DNA from: Planctomycetota bacterium
GTDB lineage: Bacteria > Planctomycetota > UBA1135
DNA length: 64,000 bases
Reading direction: 5' to 3'
Assembly (NCBI GenBank): GCA_002705055.1
Contig: PAHY01000009.1
Location: forward strand, 1-64,000
The position numbers and the translations under genes are program-made. Below, piece by piece: positions 34,930 to 43,778 of this stretch (within the stretch, counting starts at the first letter, position 1; each line of letters opens with the position of its first letter). Below the pieces are notes generated by a model. The model saw only the letters and a program-made list of their open reading frames with translations. It did no database searches and was not told the origin of the DNA.

Positions 34930-36209
34930 CGCGCGCCGGATCGCAACTCTGCCGCCCTGGCATGGCCTTCGAGTCCTTCGAGCCGTGCCAGGGCGGCTGC
35001 GTCTTGGGCGAGGGCTGCCGTCTGCGGGCTGGCGGGGAGGTCGAGGAAAGTGCGCACGCGCAGGAAGTCGAGCACGCTGAGGCCGCCGCGCTGGCGGGCG
35101 CTGCCTCCGGTTGGCAGCACGTGATTGGGGCCCGCGCCGTAGTCGCCGAGCACTTCGGCGCCGCCCGGTCCGGTGAAGAGGGCGCCGGCGTGCTGGAGCG
35201 CCGGCAGGGCCCGCGCCTGCGCTGCGCTCTCGAGTCGGACTTCGAGGTGCTCCGGCGCGATCTCGTCGCAGACGCGAAGCGCTTCGCCGAGGTCTTCGCA
35301 GACGACGGCTATGCCCTGGCGGGCGATCGCCGTGCGCGCCGTCGCAGCGGTGGGGAGGTCCGTGAGCTGGCGGGCCAGCTCGGACTCCACGGCGAGCACC
35401 AGACTTGCTTCGGTCGAGACCAGGATCGGCCGCGCGTCTTCGTCGTGTTCAGCCTGGCCGATCAGATCGGCCGCGAGCTCGGCCGGGTTGGCGCTGGCGT
35501 CGGCGAGGATCAGCAGCTCGCTGGGTCCGGCGAGCATGTCGATGCCGACGCGGCCGTGCAGCTGACGCTTGGCCTCGGTTACCCAGCGATTGCCCGGCCC
35601 GCACAGGAAGTCCACCGCGGGCAGGGGGCCGACCCCGGAGGCCAGCGCGGCCAGAGCCTGGGCGCCGCCGCAGGCAAGCAGCCCATCTGCGCCGGCGATG
35701 GCCCCCGCCGCGAGCGTGACCGGGGTGGGTCGGGGCGAGGCGACCCAGACCTGCTCCACCCCGGCGACGCGCGCCGGAATGACGGTCATCAGCACCGAGC
35801 TCGGCAGCGGATAGCGCCCCCCGGGGGCGTAGCAGCCGACCGCCTGGAGCGGGATCAGCTCATGGCCGATCCTGCCTCCGGCCATCGGCACGCTGAGCGG
35901 CTGTAGGCAGTCACGCTGCGCCTCGGAGAAGGTGCGGATCCGCGCGGCGGTGCGGGCGAGCAGCGCGCAATCCTCGGCCGGCAGCGCATCGCGCGCCGCT
36001 TCCAGCTCCGCCCGGGCGAGGAAGAGCGCCTCCCCGGCGCGGAGATCGCCGAGCTCCTGCGCCCAGCGGCGCAGGGCGGGCTCGCCCTCGCTCGCGACCT
36101 CCTGCAGTATCCGGGTGACGCCGGCCTGAAGTGCGGCGTCCGGCTGCAGCAGTGATGCGGCGCGCGCCTCCTGGGGAGCGACGCGACGTAGGGTGACGGC
36201 ATCGCTCAT
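34926..36209 (-). CDS. hisD: histidinol dehydrogenase
   Basis: 427 residues. Last enzyme of histidine synthesis, Zn-dependent, NAD-linked. Motifs: [46 protein letters not shown], Zn region QAEHDEDA, catalytic APEHLEV and [10 protein letters not shown]. Last cistron of the his operon; its ATG overlaps the stop of hisA/I/E (ATGA, 36206-36209). Confidence 0.97.
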   Translation of the reverse strand: MSDAVTLRRVAPQEARAASLLQPDAALQAGVTRILQEVASEGEPALRRWAQELGDLRAGEALFLARAELEAARDALPAEDCALLARTAARIRTFSEAQRDCLQPLSVPMAGGRIGHELIPLQAVGCYAPGGRYPLPSSVLMTVIPARVAGVEQVWVASPRPTPVTLAAGAIAGADGLLACGGAQALAALASGVGPLPAVDFLCGPGNRWVTEAKRQLHGRVGIDMLAGPSELLILADASANPAELAADLIGQAEHDEDARPILVSTEASLVLAVESELARQLTDLPTAATARTAIARQGIAVVCEDLGEALRVCDEIAPEHLEVRLESAAQARALPALQHAGALFTGPGGAEVLGDYGAGPNHVLPTGGSARQRGGLSVLDFLRVRTFLDLPASPQTAALAQDAAALARLEGLEGHARAAELRSGAR

Positions 36210-37462
36210 GTCTTCGCCTCCCCGCCGCGACGCGTCTGCACCAGGGCGCGTCGGTCCAGTTCGTTCTCGATCTGCGCGAGCGATACGCCGGCTGCGCGCA
36301 GCCGAGCCAGGGTGAAGTAGAGCACGTCCGCGGCCTCGTGGATGATCTCATCCGGGGTCTCGGCCTCGACCAGCTCGCCGGCCTCTTCGATCAGCTTCTT
36401 GCCGAGCAGAGTGCGGTCGGCAAACAGCCGCGCTGTATAGGAACCCTCGGGCGCGTCCTGCTGGCGCGCGGTGAGCGTGGCCTCCAGCGCCGCGAGTCCG
36501 CGGGCCTCGCCCCAGCAATCGCGCCGCTCGAGGTGGCAGAAGCCGACGCCCGATTGGCGCACCACGGCGCGCAGGCAATCGCGGTCGCAATCGACTTCAA
36601 GGCGCAGCACATCCTGACTCGCGCCCGAGCTCGCGCCCTTCTCCCACAGGCCGCGCTTGCGTGACCAGTACACGCCTTTGCCCGAGTCAAGCGCCGTTCG
36701 CACGCTCTCGGCGTTGGAATAGACCAGGCCCAACGCGCGCCCCGCCTCATCGGTCACGACGGTCGGCCAGAGTCCGTCCGTCCGATCGCTGCGCAGCGGA
36801 GCGCAGAAGGCCTCGGCGAGGCCGAGCTGCCCGGTGTAGATCGCCATGCCCACCTGCGCATCGGCGCCAAGGGCGTCGAGTTCAGCGATCTCGGCCGCGG
36901 TCGTGACCCCGCCCGCGATCGTGACGCGGGCCGTCCCGGCCGCCGCGATGACGGCGCGGGCCAGCTCGAGGTCGGTGCCGCCGAGGTGGCCTTCGCGTTC
37001 GACAAAGGTGACGAGGAAGCTCCCGGAGTAGGGGCGCAGCGCCTCGATCCGGTCGAGCAGGGCGTGGCCGGTCCCGGTGGTCCAGCCTTCGACCACGACT
37101 TCGCCGTCGCGCGCGTCGAGCGCGACCTGCACGCGCTCCCGCGGCAGTCGGCGAAGCAGCTCCGGCTGGGCCGCGGTCCCGAGGATGATCCGCTGCGCTC
37201 CGGCATCGAGCCAGCGGACGGCGGTCTCGTAGTCGCGGATGCCGCCGCCGACTCGACAGGCAGCGTGGCCACAGAGCTCTTCGATCAGCGCGGCGTTGCT
37301 GCCGCTGCCGAGTGCCGCGTCGAGGTCGATTACCGCCACCTCGCCGACGCGCGCGAAGCGCTCCAGCAGAGGGCGGGGGTCGCCGGCGTCCAGCTTGGGC
37401 GTCTTGCCTTCGACAAGCTGCACCGCGTTGCCGCCGCGGAGGTCAATCGAGGGAATGATCAT
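36206..37462 (-). CDS. hisA/hisIE: trifunctional HisA-HisI-HisE fusion
   Basis: 418 residues with three enzymes in one chain. Residues 1-225: HisA barrel (IIPSIDLRGGNAVQLVEGK, RVGGGIRDYE, IAGGVTT). 229-320: HisI phosphoribosyl-AMP cyclohydrolase (SNAESVRTALDSGKGVYWSR, KGASSGASQDV, Zn Cys292, Cys309, Cys316). 325-415: HisE pyrophosphohydrolase (KKLIEEAGELVEAE, DEIIHEAADVLYFTLA). HisIE fusions are common; HisA joined in front is not the usual form. The three steps E, I, A are consecutive. The join contains no stop or frameshift. Start ATG 37462 overlaps the hisF stop. Confidence 0.93.
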   Translation of the reverse strand: MIIPSIDLRGGNAVQLVEGKTPKLDAGDPRPLLERFARVGEVAVIDLDAALGSGSNAALIEELCGHAACRVGGGIRDYETAVRWLDAGAQRIILGTAAQPELLRRLPRERVQVALDARDGEVVVEGWTTGTGHALLDRIEALRPYSGSFLVTFVEREGHLGGTDLELARAVIAAAGTARVTIAGGVTTAAEIAELDALGADAQVGMAIYTGQLGLAEAFCAPLRSDRTDGLWPTVVTDEAGRALGLVYSNAESVRTALDSGKGVYWSRKRGLWEKGASSGASQDVLRLEVDCDRDCLRAVVRQSGVGFCHLERRDCWGEARGLAALEATLTARQQDAPEGSYTARLFADRTLLGKKLIEEAGELVEAETPDEIIHEAADVLYFTLARLRAAGVSLAQIENELDRRALVQTRRGGEAKT

Positions 37463-38247
37463 GCGAGCGATTCCATGCTGGGACGAGTGCGGACGCCGAG
37501 CTGCAGCAGCGCGCGCTTCACGGCGTCGACGGTGGTGTGGGCGTCGTGGAAGATCGACGCGGCGAGTACGGCGCTGGCGCCGGCCTGCAGGGCCTCGGCC
37601 ATGTGGCCCGCGGTGTCGGCGCCCCCCGAGGCGATCACCGGCAGCGAGACCGCTTCGCTGACCGCCCGGAGCAGCTCCAGGTCGTAGCCCGAGCGGGTGC
37701 CGTCGCGGTCCCAGCTGGTGAGCAGCACTTCGCCGGCGCCGCGCCGGGCGGCCTCGCGGGCCCAATCGATCACGTCGAGCGCGCGGCGCTCGACCCCCGA
37801 GTGGGTGACGACCTCCCAGCCGGGGGCGGACGAAGGCTGCTGCGCGCGGGCCGCGGCGTCGATGGCCAGCACCGTGCACTGCACCCCGAATCGAGCGGCC
37901 ATCTCCGAGAGCAGCTCCGGACGCTCGACCGCCGCGGTGTTGACCGCGACCATGTCGGCCCCGGCATCGAGCAGGCGCGCGGCGTCTTCGGCGCGACGCA
38001 CGCCTCCGCCGACCGTCAGCGGCAACGCCAGCACCTCGCGGACCGCCGCCACCGTTTCGGCTGCGTTCGCGCGCCCTTCGGGCGTCGCCGAGACATCGAG
38101 GATGACCAGCTCGTCGGCGCCCTGCTCCTGGTAGGCCGCCGCCAGCTGGACCGGGTCTCCGGCGTCACGCAGGCCCTGAAACTGCACGCCCTTGACCACG
38201 CGGCCGTCCCGCACATCCAGGCAGGGGATCACGCGCGGCATCAGCAT
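37459..38247 (-). CDS. hisF: imidazole glycerol phosphate synthase, cyclase subunit
   Basis: 262 residues. (beta/alpha)8 barrel that joins ammonia from HisH with PRFAR. Motifs: RVIPCLDVRDGRVVKGVQF with the catalytic Asp, LTVGGGVR, VNTAAV, LLTSWDRDGTRSGYD with the second catalytic Asp and VIASGGA. ATG 38247 has GGAGG at a 7-nt spacing and overlaps hisH by 7 bp; a second ATG at 38241 is possible. Confidence 0.97.
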   Translation of the reverse strand: MLMPRVIPCLDVRDGRVVKGVQFQGLRDAGDPVQLAAAYQEQGADELVILDVSATPEGRANAAETVAAVREVLALPLTVGGGVRRAEDAARLLDAGADMVAVNTAAVERPELLSEMAARFGVQCTVLAIDAAARAQQPSSAPGWEVVTHSGVERRALDVIDWAREAARRGAGEVLLTSWDRDGTRSGYDLELLRAVSEAVSLPVIASGGADTAGHMAEALQAGASAVLAASIFHDAHTTVDAVKRALLQLGVRTRPSMESLA

Positions 38248-38882
38248 GGCCGGACCTCCTGTTCCCGCGCCGCGGCAAGCCAGCGCTCCAGGATGCCCAT
38301 GCCATAGTCGCCTGAGAGCTCCGGGTGAAACTGACAGGCGACGATCGGGCCGCGTTCGCAAGCGGCCAGGAAGGGGCCGTCGTGCTCGGTGGTCGCCCGC
38401 TCCCAGCCCGGCGCGGCCGGCACTAGCCGATAGCTGTTGGCGTAGTAGGCGTAGCCGCTCTGCAGGATCTCGCAGCCGCGCGCCGCCTCGACGGCATTCC
38501 AGCCGAGCTGCGGAACCCGCACCGTCTCCGAAAAGCGCGTGGCCCGCCCCGGGATCAGGCCGAGGCCCGGGACCTCCGGGTTCTCCTCGCTCCCGTCGAA
38601 CAGCAGCTGCATGCCCAGGCAGATGGCGAGGGTCGGGCGGCCGGCCCGGACCCTCTCTTGGACAACCTGCGCCAGGCTGCTCGTCTGCCCGGTTGCCTGC
38701 TGATCCAGCTGGGCGCGGGCGGCGGCGAAGGTGCCGACCCCGGGCAGGACGACGCGCTCGGCCTGCTGCACCGCGCGCGGGTCCTGCGTTAGCTCCGGAT
38801 CGGCGCCGACGCGACGCAGTCCGGCTAGCACCGAGGCGGTGTTGGCCGTCCCGGTGCCGATCACCAGGGTGTGCGCGCTCAT
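38241..38882 (-). CDS. hisH: imidazole glycerol phosphate synthase, glutaminase subunit
   Basis: 213 residues. Class I glutaminase: LPGVGTF, nucleophile Cys in [10 protein letters not shown], and [12 protein letters not shown] with the catalytic His and Glu. Supplies ammonia to HisF encoded next. ATGA overlap with hisB (38879-38882). Confidence 0.96.
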   Translation of the reverse strand: MSAHTLVIGTGTANTASVLAGLRRVGADPELTQDPRAVQQAERVVLPGVGTFAAARAQLDQQATGQTSSLAQVVQERVRAGRPTLAICLGMQLLFDGSEENPEVPGLGLIPGRATRFSETVRVPQLGWNAVEAARGCEILQSGYAYYANSYRLVPAAPGWERATTEHDGPFLAACERGPIVACQFHPELSGDYGMGILERWLAAAREQEVRPC

Positions 38883-39475
38883 GCGAGGACCTCTTTGGTG
38901 CTGGGGACGCGGTCGTCGTCGCGGCGCGCGCAGGCCGCGCGCAGCGCCAGCGCCGTCGCCTTGAAGGCCGCCTCGGCGCGATGGTGATCATTGCGGCCGC
39001 GCAGCACATCGACGTGCAGATTCATCGCGGCCGCGATCGCCAGACTCTCGAGGAAGTGAGTCAGGTTCTCGGTGGCGACGGTGCCCAGCCGCTCGCGCTG
39101 GAAGCCGCACTCGATCACTGGCCACGGGCGGCCGGACAGGTCCACGACTGTGCGGGCGAGCGCCTCGTCGAGCGGAGCATAGGCTGAGCCGAAGCGGGTG
39201 ATGCCGCGCTTGTCGCCCAGCGCTTCACGCAAAGCCTGACCGAGCACGATGCCGCAGTCCTCGGTGGTGTGGTGATCATCGATCTCCAAATCGCCGACCG
39301 CGCGCAGCTCGAGGTCGAAGCCGGCGTGGCGGCACAGCGCGGTGATCATGTGGTCGAGAAAGGGCAGGCCCGTGGACACCGTCACTTGGCCTTGGCCATC
39401 GAGCTTCAGGCGGGCGGTGATCTGGGTTTCAGCCGTCTCGCGGACGACCTCGGCTTGGCGGGGGGAGTGCTTCAT
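38879..39475 (-). CDS. hisB: imidazoleglycerol-phosphate dehydratase
   Basis: 198 residues, single-domain form without the N-terminal phosphatase of E. coli HisB. Mn-binding motifs: [34 protein letters not shown] and [12 protein letters not shown]. Because this HisB lacks the phosphatase, histidinol-phosphate phosphatase must be another protein; see the HAD domain on HisC, encoded immediately upstream (ATGA 39472-39475). Confidence 0.97.
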   Translation of the reverse strand: MKHSPRQAEVVRETAETQITARLKLDGQGQVTVSTGLPFLDHMITALCRHAGFDLELRAVGDLEIDDHHTTEDCGIVLGQALREALGDKRGITRFGSAYAPLDEALARTVVDLSGRPWPVIECGFQRERLGTVATENLTHFLESLAIAAAMNLHVDVLRGRNDHHRAEAAFKATALALRAACARRDDDRVPSTKEVLA

Positions 39476-41139
39476 GTCAGGCGAGCCTCGACTTCAGAGA
39501 GACAGTTCAGAACACAGGCCGCGCCGGCGCGCAGCAAGGCTTCCGCAGGCGCGCGAAAGCCGATCGGCAGGCAGCCCGCGGCGCGCGCCGCGGTGATGTC
39601 ATCGACCGTGTCGCCGATCATCCAGGCCCGCTCGACGCCCAGCTCATCGCGGGCGCGCAGCAGCGGGTCGGGTTGAGGCTTGTTGGGCGCATCCTCGAGC
39701 GCGACTACGCAGCGGAAGGCGTCGGCGATCTGCTCCTCGCGCAGGAAGCGCAGCGCGTCGGCGCGCGGGCGGCCAGTCACGATCGCGAGCGGAAAGCGCG
39801 CGGCCAGGCGCTGCAGTCGAGCGCGCGTCTCCGCGCCGCCGATCAGCGATTCGGTGCGCCGCAGACCGGGCGCCTCCGGGCTTCCCTGGTAGATCTCCTC
39901 GAAGCGCTGCGTCACCTCCTCGAGGGAACGCTCGATGCCCTGCTCCGCGAGCAGCGCCTGCGTCAGAACCCAGTCGTTGTTCAGGCCGCCGCGCTCCTTG
40001 GCCGCCTGGATGGTCTCGGTATCGACCTGGACGCCGTAGGAACGGGCAGTCTCGATCACACAACGGCGGTAACTCTGCGAGACGTCCGCGAGCACCCCAT
40101 CCATGTCGAAGAGCAGCGCCTCCGGTTGGGCGACGATGCGCAGGGCGCGCAGCAGGCGCTGTTGGCCCGCGTCGTCAGTTGGGCAGCCGATCCGCAGCAG
40201 CGACTGCAGACCCTGCTGATCCGGCCAGGCGCGCACCGCGATCCCCATGCCGGCCAGTCGATCTCGCGCTTCGAGGGGATCGGGCGGTTCACAGCAGACG
40301 AAGTTGGCTTCGGAGGGCCGCGGCTTCCAGCCGAGCACCTGAAGCTGCGCGAAGAGCTGATCGCGTCGCAGCCGGGTGGCGGCCACCGCGGCGCGCATCG
40401 TCGCCTGGCCCTCCGCCAAGCGCTTCTGAGCCAACGCCAGCGACGGGCCAGCCACCGGGTAGGGGCCTCCGACTGCAGCAAGTGCGGCGATGTCTTCTGG
40501 CTGTCCCAGCAGATAGCCGACCCGGCAGCCGGCTAGGCCCCAGGCTTTGCTAAAGGTGCGGACCACGATGGTGCGCGGCAAGGAGAGCGCCGCCGCCGTG
40601 AGGTCCGCCTTGGCGAACTCGGCGTAGGCCAGGTCGACCAGCAGCACGGCCTGCGGTGCAGCTTCGCGCAGCCGCTGCAGATCCTCGGCGGTCGCGGTCC
40701 CCCCGGTGGGGTTGTTGGGGCTGGTCACGACCACCAGGCGCGTCTCCGGGCGCACCGCGGCCAGCATGGCCTCGATCGGCAGGCGGTGCTCGGTCCAGGC
40801 GACGCGCTCGACCTCGGCGGTGGTCAGGTCGAGGTAACGCCGGGTCATCTCGAAGCCGGGCCAGGGCAGGATCGCGTGGCCGCCTTGCCGGAGCGCCCAA
40901 CGACAGATCCGATCCAGACCCTCATCACCTCCTGCGGTCAGCAGGACCTGCTCCGGGTCGAGCTCGAGCCAGCGCGCGATCGCGCGCTGGAGCGCGGTAT
41001 TGCTCGGATAGCAGCGCAGCACTTCGGTCCCTTCCGCGACCAGCTCCTGGAGCAGCGCCGGATCCGGGCCGATGCCCTCGTTGCCGGCGAGCTTCAGGTC
41101 GGTCGGTGCCAGCGCGCTGGCGACGCGATAGGCGCTCAT
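39472..41139 (-). CDS. hisC: HisC aminotransferase fused to a HAD phosphatase domain
   Basis: 555 residues. 1-340: fold-type I PLP aminotransferase HisC ([19 protein letters not shown], Lys198 in [15 protein letters not shown]). 340-555: HAD subfamily IA domain with Asp345/Asp347 in [11 protein letters not shown], Thr455 in [10 protein letters not shown], Lys487 in APNKPQPDP and Asp510/Asp513-514 in MIGDTVDD, all catalytic positions intact. It is continuous in one frame. The HAD part resembles the TIGR01548-type domain seen beside histidine genes. Inferred: it may dephosphorylate histidinol phosphate, the product of HisC. ATG 41139 overlaps the hisG stop. Confidence 0.92.
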   Translation of the reverse strand: MSAYRVASALAPTDLKLAGNEGIGPDPALLQELVAEGTEVLRCYPSNTALQRAIARWLELDPEQVLLTAGGDEGLDRICRWALRQGGHAILPWPGFEMTRRYLDLTTAEVERVAWTEHRLPIEAMLAAVRPETRLVVVTSPNNPTGGTATAEDLQRLREAAPQAVLLVDLAYAEFAKADLTAAALSLPRTIVVRTFSKAWGLAGCRVGYLLGQPEDIAALAAVGGPYPVAGPSLALAQKRLAEGQATMRAAVAATRLRRDQLFAQLQVLGWKPRPSEANFVCCEPPDPLEARDRLAGMGIAVRAWPDQQGLQSLLRIGCPTDDAGQQRLLRALRIVAQPEALLFDMDGVLADVSQSYRRCVIETARSYGVQVDTETIQAAKERGGLNNDWVLTQALLAEQGIERSLEEVTQRFEEIYQGSPEAPGLRRTESLIGGAETRARLQRLAARFPLAIVTGRPRADALRFLREEQIADAFRCVVALEDAPNKPQPDPLLRARDELGVERAWMIGDTVDDITAARAAGCLPIGFRAPAEALLRAGAACVLNCLSEVEARLT

Positions 41140-42023
41140 GGGATCAGCTGGGCCAGTTCCGCGACGAGGATGTCGGTGCCGCCGCGCGCGCGCAGCAGCG
41201 GGATCAGCTCCGGCACGCGCTCGCGGGCGACCGCCGCCTTGACCGCGAAGCCGCTTGAGCCGTGCAGCGACGCGATGGTGGGCTCGCGCATGCACGGCAG
41301 CACCGCGATCAGCTCTTCCAGCCGCTCGGCCGGCACGTTGAGTTCGAGCATGACTCGCTGTCGCGCGTCGAGCACCGAGCGCAGCAGCACGACGAGATGC
41401 TCGATGCGCTCGCGCTTCTCCGGGTCTTCCAGGGCCTGCGGTCGCGCAAACAGCCGGGTCGAAGACTGCATCAGCTCGTCGACGATGTGGAGGCTGTGGG
41501 CGCGCAGCGTGCTGCCGGTCGCGGTGTTGTCGACGATGCAGTCAGCGTCTTCCGGCGGATAGACCTCGGTCGCGCCGTAGCTGCGCAGGTAGCGCGCATC
41601 GAGCCCCTGCTCCTCAATCCACTTCTGCGTCAGGCGCGGGTACTCCGAGGCCACGATCCAGCCTTCGGGACGGGTCGGCTGCTGTGGCCAGCTGCTCTCC
41701 GCCAGTTCGGCCGGCACCGCGGCGACGATGCGCACCGGATCCAGTTGAGTGTCGAGCAGTTCGACGAGATCGGCGTCCAGCTCGGCGACCCAATCGGCGC
41801 CGGTGAAGCCCAGGTCGCGGCTGCCGGCTTCGAGCATGCGGACGATGCTCTGCGGCTTGAGGATCTTGGCTTCCCAGCCGGACAGGGCGAGGCTGGGGCG
41901 ATAGTGCCGCGCGCCGGTTCGCACCGGGACGCCGGCGGCGGCGAGCAGCGCGAAGACGCCGTCCTGGATGCGCCCCTTGGGAAGGGCCAGGCGGATGGGT
42001 GAGGAAGTCGAGGATGCGGTCAT
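41136..42023 (-). CDS. hisG: ATP phosphoribosyltransferase, long form
   Basis: 295 residues. First committed step of histidine synthesis. IRLALPKGRIQDG at the N-terminus, GFTGADWVAE, and the PRPP-binding DCIVDNTATGSTLRAHSL. The C-terminal 75 residues (MLELNVPAERLEELIAVLPCM...) are the ACT-like histidine-sensing domain, so no HisZ is needed. The ATG at 42023 is chosen because the longer ORF to 42167 reads through the attenuator. Preceded by a His leader peptide and terminator. Confidence 0.96.
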   Translation of the reverse strand: MTASSTSSPIRLALPKGRIQDGVFALLAAAGVPVRTGARHYRPSLALSGWEAKILKPQSIVRMLEAGSRDLGFTGADWVAELDADLVELLDTQLDPVRIVAAVPAELAESSWPQQPTRPEGWIVASEYPRLTQKWIEEQGLDARYLRSYGATEVYPPEDADCIVDNTATGSTLRAHSLHIVDELMQSSTRLFARPQALEDPEKRERIEHLVVLLRSVLDARQRVMLELNVPAERLEELIAVLPCMREPTIASLHGSSGFAVKAAVARERVPELIPLLRARGGTDILVAELAQLIP

Positions 42024-42077
42024 GGTCGAGAGGGGCCCCGATCCAGCCAGCAGTCCTTCGTCACAGCTCACACAACG

Positions 42078-42103
42078 AAAAAAGCCGGCCATCCGGGGCC
42101 GGC
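42078..42103 (-). terminator. his operon attenuator terminator
   Basis: Perfect 7-bp stem GCCGGCC (42103-42097 and 42090-42084 arms), 6-nt loop, followed on the minus strand by six T (42083-42078), 33 bp after the leader stop and 55 bp before the hisG ATG. Its 5' arm region CGGCCC (42101-42096) can instead pair with GGGCCG in the leader (42148-42143), giving an antiterminator. Confidence 0.85.
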
Positions 42104-42135
42104 GAGAAGGACGAGGTGAGGAATCTACCCCCAGG

Positions 42136-42198
42136 TCACGCGCGGCCCTGCCCATGGAAATGGGCATGCACGGCGTGATGGTGGACGCGATTCGTCAT
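42136..42198 (-). CDS. hisL: histidine leader peptide
   Basis: 20 codons plus TGA: MTNRVHHHAVHAHFHGQGRA. Six of the twenty residues are His (codons at 42183-42175, 42168, 42162 and 42156), a density far above chance and directly upstream of a terminator and hisG. Functional analogue of enterobacterial HisL: ribosome stalling at the His run when His-tRNA is short would free the antiterminator. The ATG lies 9 nt after a TAGACT -10, so the mRNA leader before it is only a few bases and there is no Shine-Dalgarno. Confidence 0.88.
   Translation of the reverse strand: MTNRVHHHAVHAHFHGQGRA
42149..42166 (-). promoter_or_regulatory. leader pause hairpin
   Basis: Perfect 7-bp inverted repeat TGCCCAT-TTCC-ATGGGCA within the leader coding region, covering the last three His codons; corresponds to the early hairpin of classical attenuators. 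Confidence 0.65.
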
Positions 42199-42207
42199 CG
42201 GTGTGGA

Positions 42208-42235
42208 AGTCTAGGACCCGAATCCGCACTGTCAA
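42208..42235 (-). promoter_or_regulatory. his operon promoter
   Basis: On the minus strand consensus TTGACA (42235-42230), 16-bp spacer, TAGACT (42213-42208). Best -35 match seen in the window. Confidence 0.8.
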
Positions 42236-42253
42236 GGGGCGATTCTGAGCCCT

Positions 42254-42259
42254 TAGAAT
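42254..42259 (+). promoter_or_regulatory. possible -10 TAGAAT for the DUF2752 gene
   Basis: TAGAAT 38 nt before the GTG at 42298, giving room for the AAGGAG Shine-Dalgarno at 42287-42292. Confidence 0.4.
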
Positions 42260-42297
42260 GGGCGAAATCTCGAGAGTTCTTTTCCGAAGGAGTTCCG

Positions 42298-42651
42298 GTG
42301 CGCATTCTCCCCCTGCTTCTGCTCGGCTTCGCGGCCCTGGCGGCACGCCTGTTTGCCCATAACGGCGAACGGGTGGGCGTCGGTGCTTGGGAGCTGCCGC
42401 ATCTCTGCCCGGCTCGGGCAGCGGGGGAGAGCTGCCTGGGCTGCGGGGCGACCCGCGCCTCGCTGGACATGCTGCAGGGCGACTTCGCCTCGGCCTGGCA
42501 TCTGCAGCCCTTCGTCTTTCTGCTTCCCCTGGTCTTCGTCGTCGAAGCTCTCTCGCCGACGCTCGGCCCCCGACGCACGCGCTTGGCTCGCACGGCTGTG
42601 GCCGTCGCGATCGTGCTGACCGCACTTCTCCCGCGTGCTCTGTCGCTCTGA
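42298..42651 (+). CDS. DUF2752 membrane protein
   Basis: 117 residues from a GTG with AAGGAG five bases upstream. The family core CLGCGATRASLDMLQGDFASAWHLQP-like stretch is clear: CP...G-x-S-C-L-G-C-G-x-T-R-A then G-D-[FL]-x-x-A. Two to three transmembrane helices. Function unknown; the Cys pair may bind metal or form a disulfide. First of three plus-strand genes read together. Confidence 0.8.
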   Translation: MRILPLLLLGFAALAARLFAHNGERVGVGAWELPHLCPARAAGESCLGCGATRASLDMLQGDFASAWHLQPFVFLLPLVFVVEALSPTLGPRRTRLARTAVAVAIVLTALLPRALSL

Positions 42652-42654
42652 TCC

Positions 42655-43215
42655 ATGGAAAGTTTCCTCGAGTTCCTGATTCTGCTCGCCTTCGGCGGAG
42701 CCTGCGCCGTCATTGCCCAGTCCAGGGGACGCAATCCCTTTGCCTGGTTCTGCCTGGGCTTCATCTTCAATTGCTTCGCCCTGATCCTGCTGCTGGTCCT
42801 GCCGGATATGCAGGAGATCGAAGATCGTCATCAGGAAACGGAAGACCAGGCGCGTCGCCTCCGCGAGGAACTCTCGCAGGAGCGACAGCGCAATCAGGCT
42901 TTCCGCGGACACGTCAAGGCGCGCCTCGATGTGCATGATGCGGCGCTGCAGATCGACACGCGCGAACAGACGCCGGTCACCGAGCTGCCCCCGCCGCCGC
43001 CGGAGCCGACGCCGCTCGAGGATCTCGGGCTGCCCGCGGAGGGCTGGTACGTCGCGGAAGCCGGTGGTGCCGCGGACGGTCCGCTGAGCCTGGCGGATCT
43101 CGCGACGCGACTGCGCGAGGGCCGCGTCGCGCGCACCGCGCTGATCTGGAACGCCGACTACGAGCAGGACTGGGTGCCGTGGCGCGACACTCCGCTCGGG
43201 GAGGAGCTGGCATGA
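42655..43215 (+). CDS. membrane protein with coiled coil and GYF_2 domain
   Basis: 186 residues, 3 bp after the DUF2752 stop. Two N-terminal hydrophobic segments (about 4-21 and 29-47, around RGRNPFAWFCLGFIFNCFAL), a charged helical stretch (QETEDQARRLREELSQERQR), a proline-rich linker (PPPPPEPTP) and a C-terminal GYF_2 domain (about 128-175, GWYVAEAGGAADGPLSLADL, ALIWNADYEQDWVPW). GYF_2 is thought to bind proline-rich peptides. No enzyme motif. Confidence 0.75.
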   Translation: MESFLEFLILLAFGGACAVIAQSRGRNPFAWFCLGFIFNCFALILLLVLPDMQEIEDRHQETEDQARRLREELSQERQRNQAFRGHVKARLDVHDAALQIDTREQTPVTELPPPPPEPTPLEDLGLPAEGWYVAEAGGAADGPLSLADLATRLREGRVARTALIWNADYEQDWVPWRDTPLGEELA

Positions 43216-43778
43216 GCCAACGCGTCGGCGAGGTGGAGCTCGCCGGAACCATCGCCGGTCCGGAGTCGGCCTGGCCGGTGTCGGAATCGGCGCTCGCCAA
43301 CGCGCTCGCCCAGGCCGGGATGCCGGCCGGCAGCCTGCGGCTGGTGCGCGACGGGGGCCGGATCACGATCGAGCCGAGCCGCCCCGGCTGGAGCGCGGCC
43401 GATTTTGGCCAGGAGCCCGGCGCCGCGCTGGGCGCGGCCTTGCGCACCCTCAGCGGGGGCGCTCGGCTCTCGGAAGATTGGGGTTCGACGCTGCGCGCTG
43501 TTGCCTACGGCGAGGGGCAGAAGGTCGAGACGCTGATCGGGCTGGCCGAGGACGGCGTGCATGCCGTCAGCCGCAGCCAGGCCTGGCAACCCGTGCCGCA
43601 GGCCGACTGGAGCCACTGGGTGCGCCGCTACGGTCTGATCGTCGCGTTGCTGACGATTGCCCTGGGCGGCACGCTGTGGCTGAATCGCGCCGAGATCCAG
43701 GCCTGGTATCAGCAGGCGATGAACGGCGCCGAGGCCGAGGAAAACGGCCCGGAAGACGCGGCTCAGCCGCCCGCCTGA
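43212..43778 (+). CDS. hypothetical tail-anchored membrane protein
   Basis: 188 residues; ATGA overlap with the GYF_2 gene. A soluble N-terminal part of about 135 residues without recognised motif, then one transmembrane helix (about 141-158, YGLIVALLTIALGGTLWL) and a short acidic tail. Gene order suggests it works with the GYF_2 protein. The 3' end overlaps the convergent metallopeptidase gene by 16 bp. Confidence 0.6.
   Translation: MSQRVGEVELAGTIAGPESAWPVSESALANALAQAGMPAGSLRLVRDGGRITIEPSRPGWSAADFGQEPGAALGAALRTLSGGARLSEDWGSTLRAVAYGEGQKVETLIGLAEDGVHAVSRSQAWQPVPQADWSHWVRRYGLIVALLTIALGGTLWLNRAEIQAWYQQAMNGAEAEENGPEDAAQPPA

Noticed and set aside
42024-42167. 48-codon N-terminal extension of hisG
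   Set aside because: It reads through the terminator and leader; HisG proteins begin near SPIRLALPKGR and ATG 42023 fits.
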